Assembly (NCBI GenBank): GCA_014529385.2
Contig: CM043947.1
Location: 129,074,391-129,138,390, forward strand
Direction of reading: 5' to 3'
DNA from: Adiantum capillus-veneris
Lineage: Eukaryota; Streptophyta; Polypodiopsida; Polypodiales; Pteridaceae
DNA length: 64,000 nucleotides
Shown here: positions 33,860-43,459 of the stretch, piece by piece
Layout: the number at the start of each line of letters is the position of its first letter
Numbering within the stretch: position 1 is the stretch's first letter
Notes under the pieces: model-generated
Database searches by the model: none
The model's input: the letters and a program-made list of their open reading frames with translations, nothing else
Told to the model about the DNA's origin: nothing
Position numbers and translations under genes: made by a program

Positions 33860-34235
33860 CTTAACGCAGGATCACGACAAGGCCAAGCAGAAGAGTGCAA
33901 AAAATGCAAAGGCAATGGCAATCTGTTTGTTCTACTTGGACATGGAGATGGCGACTGCAAGGGCGATCGAAGTCTGACTCTCAACGCATGATCATGAGAA
34001 GTGGCCAAGGGAAAGAGCACAGAAAATGCAAAGGCAATGGCGATCTGTTTGTTCTACTTGGAAATGGAGATGGCGAATGCAAGAGCAATCGGCGTCTGAC
34101 TCTAAACGCAGGATCACGAGAGCTGGCCAAGGGGAAGAGCGCAGAAAAGGCAAAGACAGGGGTGATCTTTTTGTTCCACTTGGAGATGGAGATGGGGATT
34201 GCAAGGGGGATTGGCGTCTATCTGACCCTAAACGG
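33860..34235 (+). repeat. About 122-bp tandem repeat, three units
   Basis: Markers CTTAACGCAGGATCAC (33860), CTCAACGCATGATCAT (33980) and CTAAACGCAGGATCAC (34102). Since 122 is not divisible by three, the reading frame changes in each unit, so it is unlikely to encode repeats of one protein. It lies between two divergent genes and could be part of their shared promoter region. Confidence 0.8.
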
Positions 34236-34625
34236 TCACTCAAAAAGGCACGTGGGTTGAGCTTACAAGGACAACTAGTAATAAATGGTATCAGACTCAT
34301 ATGCATTACGATTTACCAACCACAATCTCGCACATAAGTGAAGTTGTCACCCTCCACGAGATAAGCATTCTAAGTTGAGGCAGTACCCCCGCCAAACATC
34401 TCAACTATTCTACCTCTTTTTGCGTCCTCTACTGCGCATCATTCTAATTAACTCTACCCCCATCGATGCTACACGATAAGCAAACCATCCCAACTCCATC
34501 ACCTCTTACTCTCATGCATCCTCCTTCTCTTACTCCTGTTCTGCAGCGCTTCAGTGACGCGGAACTCTACACACAGTGAAGAGGTATGCTACTTACTACC
34601 CTTCTGTGCACTTGTATTTTGTGTA

Positions 34626-34826
34626 GTCAGTACCAGGCGAATAAGGGAAGGTAAAACCTGTTTGCTGCACCTGTTCGCTTGGTACTGACCATCGTCCTTG
34701 GTCAGTACCAAGAGAATAAGGGAAGGCCACTTAGTTCGATGCCCCTGTTCGCTTGGTACTTACCAAAAGAAAAGTTAAGTGATGTCTGCTAGTACAAAGG
34801 TCAATACTAAGCAAATAAGGGGAAGG
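34626..34826. repeat. Hairpin array 2 (left part of a split array)
   Basis: Hairpins at 34626-34689 (GTCAGTACCAGGCGAA with TTCGCTTGGTACTGAC) and 34700-34763, then a lone left arm at 34798-34826 (GGTCAATACTAAGCAAATAA) whose partner is missing here. The spacer AAGTGATGTCTGCTA is the same as in array 3, so the two are one array. Confidence 0.85.
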
Positions 34827-35911
34827 TGTGAGGTCCCACCCCCGCCGTATCAAACGACGGATCTGATGGTGAACCTGGTGGCCACTAGATCTATAGCAGA
34901 AGCAAACAAAGTGGTTCAGGGTTTAACTAGCGACGGACGATCTCTCATCACAAAGTGAGTCGAGTTCGAGCCTACTAGTAATGAGATCTAGCTCCACCTC
35001 GCAGGGGAAGCATACTTAACCTATCTAGCGATCCTAAGACCCATCTTCCAAGAGGAGAGAAATCCCGAGTGCCTTTTTTCCCATGTCTCAGAAGCACGTA
35101 CACTTGAGACTTCGCCGCTGTAGGGGCAATGAGTAATACAAGTGTCAAGTTATAACACTATTGGGACAGAGAGTTCCCGACCAATCGGGACCAGCCTTCT
35201 CATAGGCTTTGGCAACCTAAGCCAAGCCCCCACTTTCCACCCCCACACTCACACTTCCTTGTGTGTCCTAATTACTACAACAATGATTGTTCAACATAAA
35301 CATTCCTTGATTAGATTCCGAATCACAATGTTCGTTAAGACAGCCCTTCGATCAGTATTGCAAAGCGGCACCAAGACAGTACTCTAGTAAAAATTATACT
35401 CAAACTTATTCATTAAAATTCCAATGTTCTCGAGGTACAACATCCCCCCTCCAGCGAGAGTTTACTCCTCCCGTTGTCGCCTAGCTGCCCATATAACTAG
35501 GTATGTCCACCGCATAGAAAGCACGACATGGACATTCCCACTGCTTAACCAGCAGACATGGGTTCCTAGCGCTTAACTAGCAGACGTGGGTATCCACCGC
35601 TTAACCAGCAGTCATGGATTCAAGAGCCCTTAACCAGGAACTCTACCCCCTGTGATCAGTGGGGGGGATTAGGACTGATTCAACATTGGAAATAGAATGA
35701 ACATGCCGAGCTAAATTTTACCTAGCAGACATTCTTTCCTATTTCAAACAGTATATCCATCAACCATTCTTTCCTACTTAGACTTTAATATACAATTGAA
35801 TTCAAATGCCGAGGTTTTCGTCGGATTTCTCCAACATGTTTAGGGATATGTTCTTTCCTAGCTAAACGTATGTGATGTTAAACAAACAACTTGAATGAAA
35901 ATGTGACCTAC

Positions 35912-36052
35912 CTCCTCCATTTCCTTGTCAATGGCCGGTGAGATGGTTGGTGCTTGGTCGTCCATGGGAGCTTTTCCTTTTCCATTCACATTGCTCGTCC
36001 CCGCCTTGCGGTCGTGGGAACCACCAAAGCGAGTTCTCTTAACCGGGGCCAT
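35912..36052 (-). CDS. Possible first exon of an unidentified minus-strand gene
   Basis: ATG at 36052: MAPVKRTRFGGSHDRKAG, a basic start, then KGKAPMDDQAPTISPAIDKE, closing at a good donor GAGGAG-GTAGGT (35911). A following exon was not identified. Such a lysine/arginine N-terminus is common in plant transposon proteins, but that is a guess. Confidence 0.35.
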
Positions 36053-36059
36053 TTTATAC

Positions 36060-37700
36060 TCACTACTTTAAAGGATAAACTTGGAGAAAAGAGCTAAAGT
36101 CCGAGAGCATCATAACAATCCAAATGTCATATTAGAATCATTCAACAATCCTCCTTATGCAAGAGGGTTAGATTTTTCCTTTGAGACCTAGTTATTTTTA
36201 TGGGTAATACTTTACATATCCTATGGGAACCGGCTCTAAAGTTAATCACTTGGCTTAGATGATTAAGAATTTCAGAATTTTACTAATTAATTTACAAGAG
36301 AGATGAAGTACGCAAGCTCAATCACTTTCCTAGTGCAATTAGAAGGATGCAGAGTTACCGCATGCATAGGTGAGAGAAAATTCTCTTCTTAGTGGCCTAA
36401 TGATGGATTAATTTTGCCTTAATGACATCTTAATGTGTGAGAAAATTGAATCTAACTTAATTACAACACTATTGAGTGGTAAAAGAATGAATTTCATCAA
36501 ATCTATATTATTATCGGCTGACAATTAATTACTATGCTGCCTAGAGAGAGAAATCTCTCCTAATCAAGCATTAATCATTGATTAAGAGTGATGAATGGCT
36601 GCATAATCAGCTATTGGTTGATGATTATATAATAGAGTATAGCTATGGAGATTTAGAGAACAACTATTGGGAATTATAGCTAGGATTAAGCATAGTAGAC
36701 GAGAATTTTAAGAGAATGATGAAGAGGTTTACAGATGAGCATAAATTAAATCATGATTACTGTGATTAGGGGCTGAAAGTCCTCTCGATTTTCTGATCCA
36801 ATTGAGTTCTCAAGGCGAGAATTTGGCAGCACTTCCCTCCTTGCTTCTCCTTCAAAAACTGTGTGTGCCAACAGCACCTCCCCAAGGTGTGTGTGTGTGT
36901 GTATTGGGTGTGTGTGTGAGCATGTGTGTGTGTGTGTTTGTGTGAGCACACTCTTAAATAGGCTCCTCCAAGATGAAAATCGACCAGCCTTGCTATTTGC
37001 ATATGAGTGAGCTCTCACATCATGCATGGCAGGTCTAGTTTACTGCCTACCAAGTGTCCAGTTAGCTAGTCTAACTGGCTCTCACACTCACTCTCAAGCT
37101 TGGAAACTCTCCCACAACTCCCGCAAGACAAGAGGGCGCCCCCTAGCTACTAAAGCAGGCTCTGAGTGGTCTGGGACCTGTTCCCACACAGCCTCGAGCC
37201 CCGGTGCCTCCCCGCACAACTTTAGGAAAAATCGGTTTTAGGCTAAAACGGCCCATACGAGTTGGAATTTAATGCCATAAATTGCTATACCAAGCTCTAA
37301 CAAAGGCATACTGGTCCGAGTACCCGCCATATTTAGCAGCCCCCGGGGTCCGAAAATGCATTTTTTTCAAATTTGGGGTACGGGTGCAGTTTTTCGAGAC
37401 GGTCAAAACTGGACGGGTCGGGTGACCTAAAACTTACTATTTTTGAAAAATTTTCACAAAAATTGTTTTAATTCACATTTGGAAGCTTTATAACATTCTA
37501 AACAACATGGCACTAACAAAATTTGGAAAACTGCTAAAAATAGTAACTTTTTTCATTATGTTCATTTCATGGTACAATGGTGCTCTTTTAGCTCGGGGTC
37601 GGAGACCTTACAGAAGGTAAACCCTGTTTGTTGCGGGTTTAGAGTTTTTTTTTAAAAATACATGTTTTGAATTTATAAGAAAGAAACAAAATTACATCTT
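36060..37700. other. Unassigned part of the insertion
   Basis: AT-rich to 36740, then a C/T-rich tract with a TATA-like CTTAAATAGG read on the plus strand near 36953. No protein frame, RNA gene or internal repeat other than the (TG)n run. Confidence 0.4.
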
Positions 37701-37702
37701 AA

Positions 37703-39041
37703 CACTAGGTTGGTAACCTAACAGGACATAAAAGTGTCCTTTCAGGGTTTTGAAAAAAACCTCCAAAACCATAGTAGATCCACTCATTTTGTAAAATCCT
37801 TTCATGAGGTTATAGTTCAAGGCCTACTACACATGTAAAAAATAAGAAACTTGTAAAATTTCTCATCTTTTAATCACACCATGCCCCCAAAGTTGATGGA
37901 CCAGTACATTTTCATCAAAACAATCATTTCTTACGTTTTGTTGCATAAAAATAAGATTAGGGATTTTTGTAGGACTTGAGATAAATTCCCTAGTTAACTT
38001 CAATGGGTTGGTGATCAGAACATATGATTGCTTCTCACTCACTATTTTTTGTTTTTCCAAAAGAAATAGGTACAAAAAAATTGAGTTTTTACCATTCTGC
38101 AAACCTATCATCAAAGTTTCTATAGCCACACTCAATAAAAATAATATATGCATGTTTTTTTAGTTCCCTATTGTCCATTAGGTTCGTAAGGAGCCATGGA
38201 GCATGTCAAAAGAATATTACATCTCTTACCAAGGGGAATCTTGGGGACAAAGATGAAGTGCTAAATACAGCAAACATGAAAAAACTGGGTTCAACATTAT
38301 GAGTTGTAGAATCCCATAGAAACTATTCAATAGCTAGCCAAATTTGATCCTTATGACTAGATATGGTTACTACCTACAAAATGCATGTAGTTGTCACAAG
38401 AAACTAACAATATTGAAAAAGCTATACTTGATATACTAGAATGTTTCGTTTTCTTCTATAATTGAAAAAATCAACCATCGTTGTCTACTATGCAAAATAG
38501 GGTATTAGGTGCCCCAAAACTCAAGGAATATTAGCTTTATGTTACAATATGTGACATAGAAAATCAAAACTGCATTTGGATATCATGAAAGCCACCAAAA
38601 AAATCATAGAAGAGCTAAAATTGGCTAAAAAACAGGATTTGACAATTTTTGTACTTTGGTCATAACTTACAACTTTAACATTTATTTCTCCTTAGAAGCA
38701 TCAGGACATGTTGAGGACTACTAAAGATAGTTCTCTAGCATTATAGACCTCACAACCATGAATTCTAGAGTGGTATAGTTGCAAAAAGTTGAAAAAAGCC
38801 AAAAACAAGACCCGTTTTTTCACACAGTTTAGGTTGTGAAATGTTGTGCAAGGACAAGGTTAAATATGGAATGGATATTCCAAAAAAGTGTCGAGTTTTT
38901 TTCAGCTCATGAGACAACTTTCTAGATAGATAGCACCTCAAAATCTATTTTGAAACTCTTGACATAATTCAAGGAAAATGGTCACTTAGCAGGACATAAA
39001 AGTGTCCCAAGACATAAAAGTGTCCCATTACCAACCTAGTG
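37703..39041. mobile_element. Non-autonomous TIR element flanked by TTAA, copy 2 (1339 bp)
   Basis: Same ends as copy 1 (CACTAGGTTGGTAA, and an inverse ending CCAACCTAGTG) with TTAA at 37699-37702 and 39042-39045. It is nearly the same length and shows high identity to 4020-5359 along its whole length, including the terminal GGACATAAAAGTGTCC motifs. The flanks are unrelated to those of copy 1, so it is an independent insertion in the same orientation. Confidence 0.9.
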
Positions 39042-39129
39042 TTAACACCGGGTTTTGAGTTAGAAAACACTTCAGACTTTACAAAGAGTGGCCTACTAAT
39101 TTTCGGGGGTTTAAGGTTTGCAATAACCA

Positions 39130-39640
39130 TGTAGTCCTTTTCCTTCACAGCCAGACTATCTCTTCCTGAAGCCTGTTGGAAAAGTTAATGGATTCCTCGT
39201 ATTTACTGGCTAGCTCAAGCAGTTCATCCTTCATCTCCTATAGCCAATTAAAGATAGCCTCTACAGAGCCATTCTCGGCGAGCAATCGCTGCAGGTCTTT
39301 AGGCCTTCTTGCTTCCAGAGAGTCTTTAAGGATTGAGATCCTGTGCCTGATGATCAGCATTTGTTCCAGCTTCAGGCTAGCATCCTGCACAGAGCATTTA
39401 GCAAATAATCTCTTCAAACTAGGAGCTTGGAAATTGGGAGCAGAAAGCAAAGAATTACCAGCGGCTTACCTTGAGAATTGACTCCCGTATTGATAGCAGA
39501 AGCCACTCCCGTGCTGTGTCGGTCAAGAACATTAAGGGTAACATCGGGGGAGGGCCAAGGGGGGACCTCTTGAGGAGGGCCCGGATGTGGTGCTGCTGGC
39601 ACTGCAAGAGTATACCTTGGAAAGGCATCACCACTATCGT
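39130..39640 (-). pseudogene. Coiled-coil-like minus-strand coding fragment
   Basis: From about 39640: a proline-rich piece (HPGPPQEVPPWPSPDVTL) ending at a donor-like AAG-GTAAG (39469). From 39450 a helical stretch (LKRLFAKCSVQDASLKLEQM, RHRISILKDSLEARRPKDLQ), a TAG near 39238, then EMKDELLELASKYEES. The gap between the two frames is only about 50 bases, short for a plant intron. The composition suggests a transposon-borne coiled coil. Confidence 0.4.
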
Positions 39641-39805
39641 AAGCTTCTTATAGTTGTTCTGCGAAACCCTGATGGAGGTTCTGAAAAAATTGCTGATTAA
39701 ATAGACTAGATGGACATGCCTAAAAAGCAGAGCCTTGGTTCTGGCTTATGAGTGAGTGGTATGCGGTTTCATGAGAGGTAGACGTGGGAGAGAGAAGCAA
39801 TGGTA

Positions 39806-39824
39806 CCCCCCCCCCCCCCCCCCC
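39806..39824 (+). repeat. Poly-C run
   Basis: Nineteen C bases. The length is probably unreliable. Confidence 0.9.
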
Positions 39825-39952
39825 ACGAGATTAGGGGAGGTGATGGAAGGGAACGACATGACAATTAGGACCGCATGGATTTAAATGTCTCCTTCACATT
39901 GTTATTCTGTTGCAGGGGATGCAAACCTGTTTGCTTGCTTTTACACTTTTCT

Positions 39953-40533
39953 GAGGTCACTACCAAGCGAATAAGGTATTTTGTTCGCTTGGTACTAACC
40001 TCTGAAAATGTAAGTGATGTCTGCTATTACTATTTTCTAAGGTCACTACCGAGTGAATAATGTAAGGCAAACTCTTTCCTATACACCTATTTGCTTGGTA
40101 CTGTCCTCAGAAAATATAAGTGATGTCTGCTATTACTATTTTCTAAGGTCACTATCGAGCGAATATGGGAAGGCAAACTCTTTCCTATGCACCTATTCAC
40201 TTGGTACTGACCTCTGAAAATATGAGTGATGTTTGTTATTACTATTTTCTGAGGTCACTACCGAGTGAATATGGGAAGGCAAACTCTTTCCTATGCACCT
40301 ATTCGCTTGGTACTGACCTCAAAAAATATGAGTGATGTCTTCTATTACTATTTTCTGAGGTCACTATCGAGCGAATATGGGAAGGTAAACTTTTTCCTAT
40401 GCACCTATTCGCTTGGTAGTACTGACCTCAGAAAATATAAGTGATGTCTGCTATTACTATTTCTTGAGGTCACTACCGAGCGAATAAGGGAAGGCAAACA
40501 CTTTCCGATGCACCTGTTTGCTTGGTACTGACC
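39953..40533. repeat. Hairpin array 3: six tandem long inverted repeats
   Basis: Left arms at 39953, 40039, 40145, 40251, 40357 and 40466, a period close to 106 bases. Arm GAGGTCACTACCGAGCGAATA pairs with TATTCGCTTGGTACTGACCTC, with A/C or G/T mismatches. Between hairpins the spacer GTGATGTCTGCTATTACTAT is conserved. It ends about 65 bases before the ATG of the H3-like gene. It continues array 2 across the 5-kb insertion. Confidence 0.9.
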
Positions 40534-40601
40534 TTTTCTGAAATTTGAAGTCCCTTGTGCGGACAAATGAATTGTCTTTTGGTGTTATGCTATTTGTAGA
40601 G

Positions 40602-41468
40602 ATGCCTCGTGTAAAGGCCACGGCTAGGAGGGCAACAGGTGAATCTTTGAATGCTCAAGCAAGAAGACGCAGATATGAGGCGCACAGAGGTGTACTGCAA
40701 GAGCTGCGCAGGATAGAACGACACGTTCAACCTGCTATTCCACGTCTCCCTTTCCAGCGAGTAGTGCGGGAGATTTGCGAGCAGTGGAGAGTCGGCATGT
40801 GATGGGCCAGCAGTGCACTACTCTACCTTCAAGAAATTGCAGAAGACTACCTCGTGGAATTCTTCAGTGATGGATATATCCTGGTTGCCCATGCACACCG
40901 CGTTACTATCATGCCACGGGATTTTGATACTCTTCGGAGGCTGTGTTTCCGCTATGATGGGCTACTTCAGCCAGTGCCTATCCGGAAAAGTAGAACCATG
41001 GATATTCTCAACATCCCCCCTCTCCATCCTCGTGCACAACCGACAGAGCCGTCTAGGGCTGAAACAAACAGCAAAAGGACCCAATCACGGGTCGAGAGAA
41101 ACGACACAGATGGGCAGGCTGAGATAGTCGCAGAGGGGCATGAGCAAGCCAGAGTGGACCCCGAGGAAATCATGGAAGAAACAGAGACAGTTATCGAGGA
41201 GCCAGATAGACACCAAAATGAGCAAGTCATGGAGGATCTGCAGCCAGTAAGGGATGATGAGGGGCAAGAGCAGGCCAGGGTGGACCCTAAGGCATCTATG
41301 GAGGAGCCAATATTGAAGGAAAATGATCCGGAGCCTGTGCCTCTTAGCGAGGACCATACGGCTGTTAGAGAGGAGCCTAAGGCAGTCAGGGAGCCAGCTC
41401 AAAAAGGCAAGGGCAAGGCGCTGCATCACAAGGGCCATCCAACGTATCAGATTAGTCAAGTTTTTTAG
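40602..41468 (+). pseudogene. CENH3-like histone H3 domain with acidic C-terminal extension (first part of histone-protease gene)
   Basis: ATG at 40602, two bases after an acceptor. The N-tail MPRVKATARRATG aligns with the canonical H3 start, keeping K4 and R8 but having R at K9 and A at S10. The histone fold follows: RLPFQRVVREIC (alpha 1), WASSALLYLQEIAEDYLV (alpha 2), FFSD, AHRVTIMPRDFDTLRRL (loop 2 and alpha 3). W after the alpha 1-2 loop, AEDYLV, FSD and DFxxxRRL resemble plant CENH3 more than H3.1. An in-frame TGA at 40800-40802 falls where H3 has Arg69. Alignment across it is gap-free. An acidic linker with two EQARVDP units follows to TAG 41466-41468, created by a T-run shift. The histone fold identification is firm; the rest is inference. 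Confidence 0.85.
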
Positions 41469-43255
41469 AGCAAATCAATGAAGAGAATGAAAAGGAGTTG
41501 AGAGTTCTGTTGAGCTCAACACCTCTACATGCACAGATACAACTGCTTGGAAGGTCAGAGGAGGCCTACATTTTCAACCTCAATCATCTAGACTTCCTGT
41601 GCATGCGTAGTTTCACCAACTCCAACGCAATGAATGAGGTCGTCAACGTTGCTTTGTGGTAATTCTCATGCTCTTTAAAAGTCATGTTTGGTTCATTAAA
41701 TGGGTCTCTACCGAGACATGGGTCAATATCAAGCGAGACAGTGACTTATGGAATTGGATAGTGTTACTACTCGCTCGGTATTGACCCATGTCTTTGCGGC
41801 AGTCGTCAATTTTTTCTTTATAATGGCTCACTACCTTAAAGACATGGGTCAATACCAAGCGAGTCAAGGGCTTATGGAATTGGAATCCACCATTGACTCG
41901 CTCGGTATTGACCCATGTCTTTGCGGCAGTCGCGTCAAGTTTTTCTTTATAATGGATCACTACCATTAAGACATGAGTCAATACCAAGCGAGTCAGTGGC
42001 GGATGGTTCGATACCTACCCCACTCGCTCGGTATTGACTCACGAATTTGTGGCAGTGACAGTCCGCTGAAATACCTCAAGTCTAATCTCTGCCATTTATT
42101 CATTTTAGCCATGCTGTCTCGCTTGTGCCTCCTGAGGTTCAAGACAAAGTATACGTAATAGATCCGCTGATATCGCCTTATCTGCAGAACAACTCAGTTT
42201 CCTTTTTGAGTCTGATGAACTGGTTTAGCAGAGTCAACTTTGATCTAGCACACATTCTAGTCACTGCATACAATCAATCATGAGTATTTTCTTGCCTTGT
42301 AAAAAACATGTTGCATTTAGAATCTCTCCTCATCTTTGATGGTGTCTTTGTAGTGATCATTGGAGTATGATGTTATTTGACATGGAAGCTAAGATTGTTT
42401 ACTACGCAAACTCCGGGCAAAGCAGGGCGTTGCACGGTCGTGTAAAAACGTAAGGCCCATTTGGGTACATTTGGAAAGCAGTCTCTTTGTAATGTGTTGC
42501 TGACTCAAGTGGTTATGTATGTAGTGCCACGAAAAAACTTGTATGCTGTGTAGAGCAGGTTTTGTTAGAACATGATCTAGGAAATACCGTCCGGCACGAA
42601 CGCGTAATCGTGCCCACGCAGACTGATGACTATAGTTGTGGGTTGGCGAACTTGTTTGAATGCCCTGTTGCTCCTCAGTCAAATTATGGATGTACCCAAC
42701 GTAAGTAATCTGTTGTTTTATTGTTTGTTGCAACATATGTATGAAGCAACAAATGTATGTATCACGCTTCTACAGGAACTTCAATTACATAACTACACCC
42801 CCAACGATGTGCAACATTTTTCTGTAATGGCCATCCAACATATTATAATCTCGGTAAACAGACGCAAAAGAAAGGAAGCGACGAGAGCTAAGGAGTTCGA
42901 AGAGGCTCGCATTAACGAAATAACACAATGCCACAATCAGACTCAAGAAGAAGTTCAAAATATGCAAGAATCAATAAATCAATATTATGCAGACGCCGTA
43001 GAAGTAGAGGAATGGGCTATACGTGGACGGCAAGAGCAAGAACAAAGGGAAGCTTCACAGGTGCAAGAAACACGGGAAGCCATGGAAGAGGCCCATGATT
43101 TCGAGCGACATGAAAGGATGCCCAAGACCAGCTCCCCAGAGGCAGAAGTAGCACCAGCTGGAGCAGAGGGCAGGGGAGCAATCGGAGCAGAGGGCAAGGA
43201 ACGAGTGGCACAAACTGGGGGAGAGGACAGGGGACAAGTGGCACAAACCGAGTGA
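41466..43255 (+). pseudogene. C48 (Ulp1-type) cysteine protease with coiled-coil tail, split by introns (second part of histone-protease gene)
   Basis: After the T-run shift the frame reads LEQINEENEKELRVLL to the donor at 41659. Exon 42109 on: PPEVQDKVYVIDPLISPYL, LMNWFSRVNFDLAHIL. Exon 42354-42449: DHWSMMLFDMEAKIVYYANS, the catalytic His-Trp and the Asp position (here Asn). Exon 42525-42700: VPTQTDDYSCGLANL, the oxyanion Gln and catalytic Cys. Exon 42776-43255: YTPNDVQHFSVMAIQHII, then a long charged helix and an EG/Q-rich tail to TGA. Codon phase fits at the 41658/42109 junction. At 42259 it fits only if the donor has changed from GT to AT. One extra T near 42655 shifts the frame. The role would be SUMO/ubiquitin-like or polyprotein cleavage; the substrate is unknown. 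Confidence 0.8.
41714..42041. repeat. Hairpin array 4: three tandem long inverted repeats in a protease intron
   Basis: Hairpins at 41714-41792, 41840-41920 and 41969-42041, with a period near 127. Arm AGACATGGGTCAATACCAAG continues GCGAGTCA and pairs with TGACTCGCTCGGTATTGACC plus CATGTCT. It lies wholly between the donor at 41659 and acceptor at 42108, so it is intronic. The arms differ from the other arrays except for the ACCAAGCGA core. Confidence 0.9.
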
Positions 43256-43459
43256 GAGGACAGTAGCAGGGAAAGGGAGCAATTTACTTGTATAAATCTT
43301 GACAGAAACAACACAATATGTAAAGTTTTGAAACATTGAAAATGTAAATTTTTGAAACATTGTTTGACTGCCAAAAAATGTCTCTGCATTAGTCATTTTG
43401 AAGAGTACATCATGGTTTGCATGGCATCAAAGCTCTTTGCGTGCACAAGGTATGTGACC

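Larger units (their letters stand above)
34827..39912. mobile_element. About 5-kb inserted DNA of unclear type inside a hairpin array
   Basis: It begins near TGTGAGGTCCC and ends near TCTGTTGCA, where the missing right arm resumes (CCTGTTTGCTTG). It holds four roughly 30-bp units built on CGCTTAACCAGCAGACATGG (35534-35640), a (TG)n tract (36887-36942), two minus-strand coding-like pieces and the second TTAA element. No LTR pair or pol gene is seen, and the exact borders and target duplication are not resolved. It may be more than one insertion. Confidence 0.5.
34583..40599 (+). other. Probable leader intron of the histone-protease gene
   Basis: A plausible donor, GAAGAG followed by GTATGC at 34583, faces the acceptor TGCTATTTGTAG at 40588-40599, two bases before the ATG of the H3-like gene. 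The intron would have been about 0.9 kb before about 5 kb of foreign DNA (34827-39912) landed in its hairpin array. The donor is inferred from sequence only. Confidence 0.4.

Noticed and set aside
33674-34337. Plus-strand frames of 70-120 codons with CKKCKGNG-like strings
   Set aside because: They come from the 122-base tandem repeat, whose length shifts the frame in each unit, so the zinc-finger look is not maintained.
34827-39912. LTR retrotransposon bounded by TGTGAGG and GTTGCA
   Set aside because: No matching terminal repeats, primer site, pol gene or target duplication could be found.
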